Assembly (NCBI RefSeq): GCF_020921035.1
Contig: NC_063153.1
Location: 14,818,001-14,882,000 of the forward strand
From: Rhodamnia argentea
Lineage: Eukaryota > Streptophyta > Magnoliopsida > Myrtales > Myrtaceae
Length of the DNA: 64,000 nucleotides
Reading direction: 5' to 3'
Shown: one piece after another, positions 24,201 through 35,466 of the stretch
Position numbering within the stretch: position 1 is the first letter of the stretch
Layout of the letters: each line of letters starts with the position of its first letter
Position numbers and translations under genes: made by a program
Notes under the pieces: model-generated
The model's input: the letters and a program-made list of their open reading frames with translations, nothing else
Databases searched by the model: none
Told to the model about the DNA's origin: nothing

Positions 24201-26821
24201 TTGATCTAGGAGGATTTCCAAGTACATGCTCCGTAAATGAAGAAACTAAATTTTGGGTTAATCTAGTTTTTATCCATAAAAAAGGGAGGAAAATTTCAAT
24301 TTTTCTCAAGTGTCATTTGCCTTGAATACATAACAAGATCCATGAAAATCAAAGAAGTCTGATATTAATATTAGCACCATCTTTCAGGGAAAAGATTACA
24401 TCACCGACCTCCGACAGTCAACTAGAGCAAATACCAAAATATTATCCAATTCAAAAACCAATATGGATTACTTTCATGACTCCAATTACCACGATAATAA
24501 ATATCTGCCATATGCCTGCATAACCACAAACAGAAAGTAGACAGGTTTCCCGTTCTTGCAAAATCTACTAGAACACACATAATGAACTAATTACAAACAT
24601 GAAATGTCAAAGTGCATGACTTAGCAAAATTTTCTTCAACGCAACAAGCGCAGACCAATCATATCGACAATGCTCTCATGAGCATTGAATAAGCACACTG
24701 AATGAGACCCGGAAAAAATGAATAGAACATGTTGGATTAATCTATTGCTCCCTTTGTGGGATACAATTCGTCAAACACCAACCCTACACCAGGACACAAG
24801 TACCGCAAGGCATCATTAGTCTCCTCACACCCCCTAGCATTGAGCAAGTTCTAGTCTACCTACTTTTAGGATTGCATTGGTCGCAGCAGCAGTTGTTGTT
24901 AACTGCAGACAAGTTCTTTTTTTGTCCCCTCCCTGCCAATACTAGAGTTCCATCTATGATACTAATGCCCCTTCGGAGCTACATGCACCAGCTGTATTCT
25001 GATGCTGTGAGTCTGTGATAGCTGTTGGTCATACACGACAGCAGTCTCTTTGGAACCATTCATATCCTACTCTCCTTAATGGTTTAGAAATTATCAAGTC
25101 ACAAATTTTGCAAGAACTATATATTCAATTTCAAGAGACGCCGGAGTCACTGAACCGGGGACTTCACCGGAGAATGCGGCAAATTCTTGCTTCATACTTG
25201 GCAGACACGCGGGGGTACCAAATGACTGGCGGTCGCAATCGTATTGGGTCCAAACAAATGTCGCGCGGAACACGCAAATGCTTACCACCGAGTGCAAACG
25301 ATCCCTCGGTTTTGGATTCCGGTCTCGGGTCACAAGATGAGTGGTTCATACCGAATTGAGAACAACCATCGGTTTCCTTTGTGGGAAAAGGAAAGAAAGC
25401 GAACTTTAAACAGTGAATGAATCGACCTTTAGCCAGTCTCCGAGGTCCCCACCTACCTCACGAAAAAAAGGATCAAACGAGACACAGCCACACGGTAAAA
25501 CCTGATCATGAGAACACACTCCGACAAACTATGCTAGCTATAAAAGCGCCTCCTAGGGACCACCTGTCTCTCTAATGCCTCCACACGTGGCACGAACATA
25601 AAAACTAACCAAGTCCCGACCCCAGCCTGTGTGCCACCCAGAACCGAATTAGGACAATCAGACGATGAGAATTATAATCTTTTTCAGTTCGGCTTCCGCT
25701 TCAAGATCAAATTTCGGAATTGCTAAGGTGATCCCAAATTGGGAAGGATTAAGACACCAATCATGCGATGCGATCGCCTTCCTCGTGCTCCACGTCCCCA
25801 TCTGCTCGGGAGGACGCCTGGGTTACGTGGACGGCTGCGATGCCTCCCTCGCGTCAGGATTTAAAAAGAGACGGAAAAGCCTGTCGTAGCCTTAAGGAGA
25901 GACGCGTGTCTAGACTCGGAAAGGGAAAAGCTGCGACACACGCGCCACTCCGCGAGTGACAAGTGCCCTCGGTTCATCAGGATTCATTATTGCTCTCCCA
26001 GTTTCTTCAATGAAAAAAATGTTTTTAGAAATATGGTTATTCAAAATGTCGGTAAAATTAGAACTATTTTTCATCCGTTTTTTTCATTTTCCCATGATAT
26101 ATTCGAGGTGCCAATCTTCGGACTCGACTAAGAAATTTAAATCGTATCGAAGGAGGATACCACGAATGGAAATACTGCATAATATAGAAATGAATCGGGA
26201 AGGTAATAATATAATTCCAATTTTCCAAAATAATTCCAATTTTCCAAAATACATGGGATCGCCGTGCATTGTATGATATTCGTTGGTTTAGAAATGGACC
26301 GGGAAGTTACCTGAGAGCCGCCGTGGCCGTCGTACACGCCGAAGAAATGGACGGGCGAGGTCTCGCCGGAGGTCCTCGAACCAGGAGCCGAACAGCCTCC
26401 CACGTGGTCGCACGCGCGGGACATGAACCCCGGCACCACGGCGACGGCGTCCTCCATCTCCTTCCGCCGCCCGATGATCGAGGTGAACCCCCACGCCACT
26501 CCCTTGTTGCTCCTCCCCACGCACTTGTGCCTGCTCGCCGCCGCCGGCGCGGCGCCCGTCTCCGTCGCCTCCGCCAGCTCCTCCCTCGACTGAGCTGGCT
26601 CCGCCGGGAGCAGCCTCGGGCGCCGCCGCCGCCTCCGTGCACAGGATCGCCGGGATCTCGCCGGAGCTCCCGCCGCTGCTGCTGCTTCCCCGGCCGCTCG
26701 AGGAGTACAGGTCGCCGGAGCTGCTGGTGCTTATAGGATCTTCGCTGATGGTCAGTATCGACAGCACGCCGGAGCTCTCCGAGTCGAAGCGCTCGAGTTG
26801 GTCGTCTTCGGGTTGCTCCAT
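21288..26821 (-). CDS. Clade A protein phosphatase 2C (ABI1/HAB1-like ABA co-receptor), 4 exons, one apparent 1-nt insertion in exon 1
   Basis: Clade A PP2Cs dephosphorylate SnRK2 kinases and are inhibited by ABA-bound PYR/PYL receptors. Exons in transcript order: 26821-26311, 24005-23718, 23361-23256, 21607-21288; intron 1 is 2.3 kb. The catalytic signatures are present: [74 protein letters not shown] and [14 protein letters not shown]. The tryptophan that locks onto ABA-bound receptors in HAB1/ABI1 is retained within [11 protein letters not shown]. The start is the first ATG, giving [12 protein letters not shown] and a Ser/Gly-rich N-terminal region. Exon 1 is 511 nt, one too many: the N-terminal frame must shift by one base between about 26590 and 26640 to reach the catalytic frame. 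The corrected length is about 407 residues, normal for the clade. The family is certain; the exact subfamily and whether the allele is functional are less so. Confidence 0.9.
24006..26310 (-). other. Large first intron of the PP2C gene
   Basis: This is a 2.3 kb intron with a GTAACT donor and a TGTAG acceptor. The part near 25420-25960 is more GC-rich than the rest and contains a plus-strand TATAAAA at about 25540 and ACGTG cores. I see no alternative first exon that joins exon 2 in frame, and no transposon with clear ends. Confidence 0.5.
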
Positions 26822-26915
26822 TAGCTCTGATACTTCAACTGGAAGGACGGATCCCTCTCTTCTCTCTGTGCTAGTTTCTCTCTTATTCACCAACGGAACC
26901 CTCGCACAGAGACTC

Positions 26916-26941
26916 CGAGAGAGAGAGAGAGAGAGAGAGAG
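26916..26941 (+). repeat. (GA)n repeat in the PP2C leader
   Basis: Read as CT on the coding strand, about 95 bp upstream of the PP2C ATG. Such tracts are common in plant leaders. Confidence 0.9.
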
Positions 26942-26980
26942 ATGGATACAAAGAAGGGAGAGTGCGCATATAGGATGGCG

Positions 26981-26988
26981 ACACGTGT
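26981..26988. promoter_or_regulatory. G-box/ABRE upstream of the PP2C gene
   Basis: The palindrome ACACGTGT lies about 160 bp upstream of the PP2C ATG and just beyond its GA-repeat leader. ACGTG cores bind ABF/AREB bZIP factors, which drive ABA-induced clade A PP2C genes as a feedback. The site itself is seen; its function is inferred. Confidence 0.55.
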
Positions 26989-27077
26989 GAGGCGATATGA
27001 GTCGGACGACACACGCATCCGCAGAGGAATGAGGGCGGTGATTGGAGTCGTACTCAGTTGAATTTCCGGTTCACCGC

Positions 27078-27085
27078 CACGTGTC
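27078..27085. promoter_or_regulatory. Second ABRE (CACGTGTC) upstream of the PP2C gene
   Basis: CACGTGTC is the classic ABRE core with its flanking TC, about 257 bp upstream of the ATG and 97 bp from the first G-box. Paired ABREs at such spacing are the usual requirement for ABA response. Confidence 0.55.
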
Positions 27086-27560
27086 CTTTGTATGCCTCTG
27101 CCGGGGGTCGCTCTGCATTATTTTATATTGTGCGGGGGTGAGGGAGGGTGCTCGGGTGCTTCGCAACTTCGACGCGAGTCCGTGCGCTCGGTTGCCTCCG
27201 CATGACGTGTCGGCATGAACGGTACGGTGCGTCATAAATGGCCAGCTTTTTTTATTTATTTTTTTTTTTTTTTACATGGCTGGCAGCGGCCGCTTTTCTA
27301 ATTTTGGTCTAAAGTACAGAAAAGCGTTGAGTTCGAGTTTTGGTGTCAGTAGGAAAACAATTTGTTTTTATTTAGCAAACCAATGCTATTTAAAAAAAAG
27401 ACAAACCCACGTTTAAAAGGCGCTTTGTTTAAAAAAAGGAAAAAGAAAAAGAAAAAGAGGTGACTGACGTTGGAGCGCCGTGGAAAGAAAAAGTTCCTTA
27501 ATTTTTTTACCAAGAAAATAAGTTCCTGAATTTTCTTTGCAGAGCAACATCCCATTTCGG

Positions 27561-27804
27561 ATCCCTCTGTTTCTCGAAAAAAATAAATAATTTGAAAAAA
27601 AAATTCTCCAGAATCGATTTCTTGTAGCTCACAAAAATGAATGAATAAAAAAATATTTTTAACATTCGCAAAAATGTCTAGATATATATTGTTGCGGGTG
27701 ATAAAAATATTTTTATTAACTAATTATTTTAAGCATACAACCAATCAATATAAAAAATATATTTTTTTTAATCATTTATTTTTCCCGAAATAAACAGAGC
27801 CTCC
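27561..27804. repeat. Foldback element, family C, copy 3
   Basis: It begins ccctctgtttctcg and ends taaacagagcctcc, so the ends are inverted. The interior has the family phrases (aaaatgtctagatatatatt). Confidence 0.6.
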
Positions 27805-28715
27805 ATCACTCTCTCATTTTCCCTTTCGAAATTTTTGTAAAAGGATAAGTACACGCTCATTGAAAGTTTGCTTTCCGAATTGAAATATGTGCAATGTTAC
27901 GGTGAAAATAACTCTTGCAAATTTATTGATATTATTATTATTTTACTATAACATTGCACATATAATATAAAAATACCGTGCAAGCACTACGATTAATAAT
28001 ATAATTTAAATGAGAAATAATGAAGACAGTTGTTGAGGCCCTTTTGCTAAAATATTAATGCGGCCTACTAGTAGATGTCTATGTATTTTTGTGCCTAATT
28101 TTAGTTTCTAGCTCTTTTAATTGGATAATGCTAAGTATACCGTGTCCAAACTATTAAATTATGTCGCAAATTGATAATTTTTTTATTGTAATATCTATTT
28201 AACAATATTTTTTAGGACACTTAACAACATTTAATGAGGAAACAAGATTTCTATGGAATCGCAATAGCTCACCTTATTCATTAATATACTACTCGATTTG
28301 TATGGTAATGGAAATTGCAAGCACGGGTTGTGGAGAGATTTTTACTACGTATTTTAGCAAAGAAATTATCTCCTCCATCCGATTAGTTTTGATTTAGAGT
28401 CTCGAGCAACCCATTTTATGTAGAATATCGAAATTATATCTATATATATTCGTATTATCTTTTGTGTAACTCGCCTTATTGATTATCATTAAGATTCAAA
28501 AAACTCGTTATTTATATATATTGTAATTATTTGAAAATAATATTTTTCTTTGTTTTCTACCCTCATGGGCCTTGCCATTGTAAATCACCAATTTTTCCTT
28601 TTTATTGAGCTCCGTGAGTTGTTTTTCCACCGGATTTGTATGTGAAGGGGGATATATAAAATCAATACACTATCAAAGTACCCTATCCTCCCTCGTACAA
28701 TAATTTAAATTAACA

Positions 28716-28911
28716 TTCTATTTGTTTCGTGAAAGATAAGTGATTTGAATAATATTTTCTTAAAAGTAATTGCTTATTTTGTTTGAATTAATTAGTCAAT
28801 GAAAAAATATTTTTATTATTGCCAATAATTTATGTCTTAAAATTTTCGTGTATGATGAAAATATTTTTTTGTTTATTCATTTTCAAGCCATACAAACGAT
28901 CCTTCTCAAAA
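28716..28911. repeat. Foldback element, family C, copy 4 (partial)
   Basis: The left arm is clear (gataagtgatttgaataata, tcttaaaagtaattgcttat). The right part keeps ttttcgtgtatgatgaaaat but the end is eroded. Confidence 0.5.
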
Positions 28912-29248
28912 AAAATATTACGTTATAATTTCTCAATTTTGACACAAGATACTTATTCGATCTAGGGCGTGTGATGGGCTAATGTGATGCCTTGCGTACG
29001 CTCACCCCCACCAGATCACGGGGAATCTAATCATCTAGAGGTGCTTTCGGTGGGGCCCCCACCAGGCAAAAGGGACACCATCCTAAGGGCTACGTGGCAA
29101 GTTAAGTGTCCCAACTGGGGCCCAGGCTTTAGGTAGAATTTTGACCCCTTGATGGAGATTTTGCTAAAACAACGGTACTTTGTTATTAAAAGTCACGCCG
29201 CAAGGAAACTTCCTTTAATGGCCACGTCAATTACACAATATTAAAAAT

Positions 29249-29474
29249 GCATCTATTTCATGAAAATTTAATAATTTTAAAAATAATTTTTTATAAGTTA
29301 TTTTTTGTATCGAACAAAACTTTTTTTTTTATTGTCCATAAAAATAGCTAGATATAAATAGCCATTGACAATCAAAATATTTTTTATCAATTAATTATTT
29401 CAAGCGATGCACGTGATTATTTTTAAAAATATATAATTCAAATCACTTATTTTCCGTCTAAAACAAATGGAGCC
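29249..29474. repeat. Foldback element, family C, copy 5
   Basis: The left end (gcatctatttcatgaaaat) and right end (aaacaaatggagcc) are the family ends, with the interior phrase tttatcaattaattatttca. Confidence 0.55.
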
Positions 29475-30519
29475 TAACATGCCAAAGTGTCCTTTGAAAA
29501 TGTAAGAAATAAAAATGACTTGTTGCATGCTTAGCGGTTTTTTTTTTGTGTTTTTTAACGTATCATGTCACATCGTTGTCATTTATTCAATTTTATAATA
29601 TGTGAATACAGACATTTTATTTATAGTGGAGATTAATTATTGCTCTGGAGATATCGATTTAGGTAATGCTGTAAAAAGGATCAATTTATTTAAATTGATA
29701 TAGAAAATGACGTGAAAAACCCTAAATAACTATCGAAATAATTACGTCGAAGCATTTGGCAAGGGTATGCCTCTCGGTCACCTTACGTTTTGCATGGTAA
29801 CTTTATCAATGGGCCTTCATATCTCATTTATCATTATTTCTCTTACTAATAACGGACAAAACAAAAAAATAACGGACTAATTTATCATATCAAAACACGT
29901 AACACCATGTTGTTCTATGTTAATAACAACCTTGTATGTCATTTGTTATCTATCTACTTTATTTGATTTTGTGTCGAATCTTCATCTCGGATCATCTCTT
30001 CTTATTGGATCACTAGAATAATTTCAACCAACGTAAGCAAATAATTTGAAGGGATTTTTTTTATTCAGGGACACGAGCATGGATATTTGGTGCCTAAAGG
30101 CTCGTCAAACACCCTATGAAGTTGTAAACCCCATGAATCGATGAGCTCCAAGCTTTTGTGTGTGGATGAACCGAAATCAAAGTAATTTGTACACAATTGG
30201 CAAGATTTGAATGGATGACCTTCCATTCCTCAATTAGAAATCCTACAATCAATTTATGCCAACCTTGAAAATTAATCTCAATTGAGTTTTTGTTATTTTT
30301 AGTTCGTAACCCATTGTTTTAAAAAGTACTCGCGGGATGATCGCATGACTCGTCCTAGGGTGCCGAGGGTATCATTAGAAGCCTAGTACTTGTGAACTTC
30401 AGATGATTTTTTCTTTTCAAGCTATGCTCAAAACTTACCTTTCATTGGCTTTTCTGCCCGAGTCCACATGTCGCTATGGCTCCAACACAAATTTTAGAAA
30501 AAAAGTGAGAGGTGCAGGC

Positions 30520-30803
30520 GTAAAAATGAATGGTCTATGAATTTTGATTAAATGTATAATGTTGTTCTTTAATCTTTAATTTATTTAATATGATTTATGA
30601 ATTTTGATTCAATGAACAATTTATTCAATGTGATTCGTGAATTTTCGATCTAATGTATCATGTGATCCTCGAATTTTTAAATATTTTTATGCGGTCTATG
30701 AACTATACTAAACATTTATCAATAATTCATCGATCACATTAAAATAATTAAAAAATTAAAAATAATATTGTACATTGAGCTAAAATTTCGGAACGACCCT
30801 TCA
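30520..30803. repeat. Foldback element, family B, copy 2
   Basis: It has the same phrase style as 4450-4745 (aatttatttaatatgattta, and aattcatcgatcacattaaa in the other arm). It is more diverged. Confidence 0.55.
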
Positions 30804-31907
30804 CGTTGGATCAAAGTTTGGAGATTTTCTGTGCTAGTATCCCCGAATGAAATGCATTGGTGGCTGTGAGTCGAGCTCACGCGGATGAACAGCAGGCAAC
30901 AATTTCACCCGAGCGAGCGTTCCGTAGACGGCGTAGAGGTTGTGTAGGTGGGACCAGCCACGTTTGAAGCGAACGCCGATGAGACACCTCTTCAGATTCG
31001 GATCTGGATCGGGCGGCTCACAGTTGACAAAAGGGCGGTCTCTTTACACGTCGACATAGGGGGGCCCACACTAATGCTAGACGCGTATCAACCTACGAGG
31101 GGTTGGTGTCTCCCGAAGTCCTGGACGCACGAGAAAAATAATTATTTATTTTCTCAATACGACACGAAAGAACACAGGAAAAGTCGCGGGACTAATACCG
31201 ATGACTTTGGGAAGCCACGATTACCCGTTGTAAGAAACCGACAACTCGCGTTGCTGTCTCGATTCGAATTTGGCTTAAAAATTGGCGTCCTGCTATATTT
31301 AAATTTTTTTCTTTATAATTCGTGCTTTTTTTTTGTGTCATTAAAACAAGTCACGTATAGCATTATTAACTATAGTTACGATAATTCCGGCAGCCCGAAA
31401 ATATGAAATATGGCACGGTTAATTCTTATCCGTTACAACATGGATATCTTAGAATTAAAGTCCTGAAAAGATTGCTCTAATAGATGCCAACATCGTTAAT
31501 TGAATAACTCGACGCGTGAGAAATACAAATCAAGTTCGATCCGCAGCAAGTGATGTACAATTCAATTAGCATTGACAAATCACTTAACATCTAAAGATGG
31601 AAAAAGTCTTTTGGACATTTAAATTTTTCTTTTTGCGGCCATAGTTACATTTGCTTGTTCTTCAACTTAAAGATAGGGCTTACAATTTGTACACTCAAAA
31701 AATATCATACATGCTAAAAGGGTAGACCTCATTCGCTAGTTGGCTTATTAAATGATGTCACAATATTAATTAGATGCGGAACATCCAATTACAGATCGTC
31801 CCATCCTAATCAATATAACGAAATAATCAAAGAACATTTAACAATTCTGCTATATTTTCTTCTTATTCTCCTTCTCCTTTTCCTTTCTTGGTCTTTTTCT
31901 TTTTCGA

Positions 31908-32508
31908 AAAAGCTACCAAAAAAGTTCTAAACCTGTTGTAATCGTGTCAATTTAGTCATAAACATTTTACATTTATGTCAATTCAGTCATTCCAATCAAT
32001 TTTGGCCGAAATACGCCGACATTACGCAACTAGCTCTGACGTAGTCAATTTTTAGTAATATATCAATATTTCTTTTGAATTTTTATTTTTATTTTTTTTT
32101 CTTTCTCTTTTTATTTTTTTTCCTTCTTCCTCCCGCCGGCAGCCAAGCTAGGAGGCTGGCCAAAGGCAAGGGTCGGCCTTTCTGCCGCCGGACGAGGTCG
32201 CACCTAGCCAGATCTAGGCGAGGGCGAGCCTCGCCTTTGGCCGATCTCCAAGCTTGGCGGCCGGCTAGAGGAGGAAGAAGAAGAACAAAAAAGAAAGAAA
32301 ATGACAAAAAATAAATAATAAAAATTCAACAAAAATTAAAATATTATTAAATTTGGCTACGTCAGCAATTTTTTTATATCAAAATTCGTCAGAATAACCG
32401 AATTGACACAAGTACAAATGATTTATGATTGAATTGGTAAAGAACGTTTATAACTAAATTGACACGATTGCAATATGCTTGGGACTTTTTTTTTTTGTAA
32501 TTTTCCCA
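31908..32508. repeat. Foldback element, family A, copy 3, with GC-rich palindromic core
   Basis: The arms at 31908-32060 and 32345-32508 are inverted copies (gtgtcaatttagtcataaac against gtttataactaaattgacac). The core at 32125-32280 is itself an inverted repeat, with ccgccggcagccaagct on the left and agcttggcggccggc on the right. This is the largest and best preserved copy. Confidence 0.75.
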
Positions 32509-33435
32509 TTTTTTCATTCATATGGATAAAAAGCCATTTGCAAGTAAATTGTGTGTGTGTGTGCCATTTACAAACTGAATATACGAATGGCGGTCTCTAA
32601 TTTCCATTAATTACGCACTCATATTATCAAGTAGCGACTATGTGTGAAGGGGGAATTACAAGTTTCTATAATCTTACACAAAATCTAGACTTTAGCTTGC
32701 TTTACTCCAAAGTCTCCACGTGCCACGTCATTACGGACTTCTAAACCGACAAATCCAATAGAAGCCTACCACGCATATCAGGCATATAAACAGTTCATAC
32801 TACTTTCGCTTCTTACATTGCTTCGAGAACAGATGTCGCAAAAATATGTCGCTAAGTCGTAATCACTCAATGTCCTCGCAGTCCATATAGAAACCGACAC
32901 GGTCTATTTCTCTCTCGATTTGATGCCACGCAACAAGCCCTCTTTGGGGGGATCATCATATCAAGTACGGAAAAGGTTGGTTTGGGGGCAAAAACCCTTT
33001 TCAAGTGCCCCTCCGTTTGGATATGTTTGGAAAGTTAGGTGAAGGATTGAGGATTTGCAAGTTCCCCTGTTTTTGGCAGGGCCATTGGGAAAATGAGAAA
33101 AATTGCAATTTTCCAGATTCACCCTTGCCGTTTTGTTGGAATCCCCAAATCAACCCTCTGAGTTTTTCTCTACTCGGACGCTTTACCTGGGAGGGCAAAA
33201 ATGTCTTTTTCCCTTTGTGGAGACTGGGGACCACATTGCGAAGGTCACTTTGTGTAGCCAATTAGCAATTGATAGGATCTTGACACGCGTCTGCGAAAGG
33301 CGCTTTTACTTTCGAGCAAAGGGATTTGTTAGGGAATCGACCGTGTGTCCAAGTGTCGCGGTGCGGGTGTGGGCCAAGGCGTTAAGGATTGAGGGTTAAG
33401 GTAGGGTTCGATTGTAGAAATAAGAGCATCCTTTG
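32509..33435. other. Spacer without recognised gene
   Basis: Several short frames overlap at 33001-33399 on both strands, which argues against a real gene. Nothing else is recognised. Confidence 0.45.
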
Positions 33436-33662
33436 AAAGATAATTGTACGATGATTAATTTTCATTAGTTGTCTCAATTTTTTTAAATTTTTTGATAATT
33501 TTTCAATTTTCAGTCAATTTTAATCGAAATTGATTGAAATTGGTCAAAAGGACTACATTGGCCAATCTTCAAAATGTTTGGTATTAATTTGGCACAATTG
33601 AAATATTTATGGCTGAATTGGGCACTATAAAATAGATTTATGACTTTTTGGATAGTTTTTCC
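33436..33662. repeat. Foldback element, family A, copy 4 (left arm decayed)
   Basis: The right arm has the family phrases (ggactacattggcc, aatttggcacaattgaaat). The left arm is eroded into T-rich sequence. Confidence 0.5.
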
Positions 33663-33957
33663 ATCTTGCTTACTTAGTTCTTTTTAGAGACCTTAAACTT
33701 TTCGAGACATCGTATCTCCAAATCGATTAAAGAATCTAAGGAAATGACCAACCAAGCATATTGGGGAGCATGTGGTTTATACATGTCTACTCATTTTACT
33801 AAGTTTGTAACACGTGCGGGAAAATGAAGTTTTGTTGAGAAACGCACAAGCACACGTGCGTATCGGGTCATTTTACTAAGGGACTTAATAAGTGGAACCA
33901 ACAAGTGTCAACTTAGATGGCAACAGAATTTGTTCATCTTCTTGTGATCTTGTTCAA

Positions 33958-34704
33958 AACTTATGATTGACTGATATTGCTCACATCATTTATCGAAAGA
34001 GCAAATATCATCCATGAAACCGATTAGATATAAATTATTCGTGTGATTGGTGCTTGTGCTGTGTGGATAGAAGGTTTCGGCCATCCCAAGAGGATCGAGG
34101 AGACCAAGTAAGTGAGCTGTTTTGGCCGTGTCTATTTGTTCAACTTGCATAGCGGCTTGTCTCTCTCTCTCTCTCTCTCAATGCTACAACATCTATCGCT
34201 CCGTCCATTAAACTCAAAAACCCGACACCCTTGTATCGGCACGTTTCCAAAGTTGCTCACATTACTTAACATGCAGCGTTGATTTTTTTTTTGGTCGTAA
34301 CATGAGGCGTTGATTAAAGTAAGATAGCTTCTGATGATCATGCTAGTAGCTCACATGATTTGTGAAATTTAATCGATACGGTCCATTGAATTCGTGTCGA
34401 TCAAATAACTCTTCGTCTAATGTCGATGGCCCGTATCTCTCTTTTTTGCTGTCGAGCTAAATAAAGCACGGTGTGGAAAAGTCAAAAGGTCAACACTAGT
34501 CGGAGAATGCGCCTGGGAAACTCTTCCAACTAATTTGATAATGTCCAACGGCGTCGTTTTCTTCTTCTTTTTGAAACTCGGAATCCCGTCCGTCCTCGAT
34601 CATCGTCAGTCGTCGTCATCGTTACTGTGGAAATCAGACAGGTGAAAGGACGGCGGTCTCCGCAAGCGAGCGACGACCTGCCAGGCGGAGAAGCAGCACC
34701 GAGC
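33958..34704 (+). promoter_or_regulatory. Upstream block of oxygenase copy 1
   Basis: This region aligns with 50580-51286 and 59800-60476. Best conserved is the last 280 bp, with gctgtcgagctaaataaagc (a possible TATA-like element) about 250 bp before the ATG and the phrase ccaacggcgtcgttttcttc near 34544. It probably holds the promoter and leader. Confidence 0.5.
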
Positions 34705-35073
34705 ATGAATGACGCCAACGCCATCGAAGTCGCCGGAGTTCCGACTTCGACTCTCAACTGTATAGATCTCTCGAGTTCGGATATGCAACAGTCGGTGTCT
34801 CTGCTCAAGGTCTTCGATTCTCTGGAGTTTTTCCCGCTACTTCGATTCGATATCATGTGCCGAAACCGAGAAAACTAAGGCTTTTAGTATGTGATGACAT
34901 TGACGGATGAATCCTATCCATTTGGCCTCAGGCGTGCTTGGATTCTGGCTTTTTCTACGTGATCAATCATGGAATCAGCCAGGATTTGATGGAGGAGGTC
35001 TTCGTCCAGAGCAGGCGGTTCTTCGGTTTGCCTTTGAGCGAGAAGATGAAGCTGTTGAGGAACGTGAAGCACC

Positions 35074-35078
35074 GAGGC
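35074..35078. repeat. Left target-site duplication of the copia element
   Basis: The 5 bp gaggc next to the LTR is repeated at 40275-40279. Removing the element and one copy restores exon 2 to its 196 nt length. Confidence 0.93.
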
Positions 35079-35466
35079 TGTGAAGACTAAACAGAAAGAG
35101 AGAAGAAGAGAGAAGAAGAGAAATAGAGTTTGGAGTTACTCTCTGTATTCAAGGAAAATCTTCATCTGAGAGCACTTTCTCTCGTTTTCTCTATTTTCTT
35201 ATTTATATTACACCGCTCAACTTGAAGAACTACCAAAGGTAGTTTTACAGCTCATCTAACAAACTAAGAGAACAACAACATTCAGTTAAATGCACAAAAC
35301 AGAATAACGGTTCTGCAGCGGAAGAGCTCCTTTTTCTCTTTCTTTCCTGGTTGAATCAGCAGCACCATGTATACGTGTAGCTAACATAGCCGACGACTCG
35401 CTTACTTCACTTCGTCTGGTCTTTGTTGAAACAGAGTGTGCAGCATTCACCATATGATTCTTAACA
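35079..35466 (-). repeat. 3' LTR of the copia element
   Basis: This is the downstream LTR. The polyprotein stop codon (35461-35463) overlaps its first bases, a compact arrangement common in copia elements. Confidence 0.95.

Larger units (their letters stand above)
27086..31907. other. Gene-poor AT-rich spacer with foldback elements
   Basis: Outside the listed foldback copies there is no supported gene. A 152-codon frame at 30948-31406 has no family resemblance. A GC-richer part at 28930-29160 is unexplained. Confidence 0.5.

Noticed and set aside
25015..25959. Several open frames on both strands within PP2C intron 1
   Set aside because: They overlap each other on opposite strands and carry no recognisable domain.
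26307..26736. Long plus- and minus-strand frames within PP2C exon 1
   Set aside because: They are GC-rich shadows of the phosphatase coding sequence.
26822..26893. Longer PP2C N-terminus beginning before the ATG
   Set aside because: The extension starts with TTG; the first ATG is at 26821.
30948..31406. 152-codon open frame on the plus strand
   Set aside because: Composition looks non-coding, there is no family motif and no splice context; it runs into AT-rich sequence at its end.
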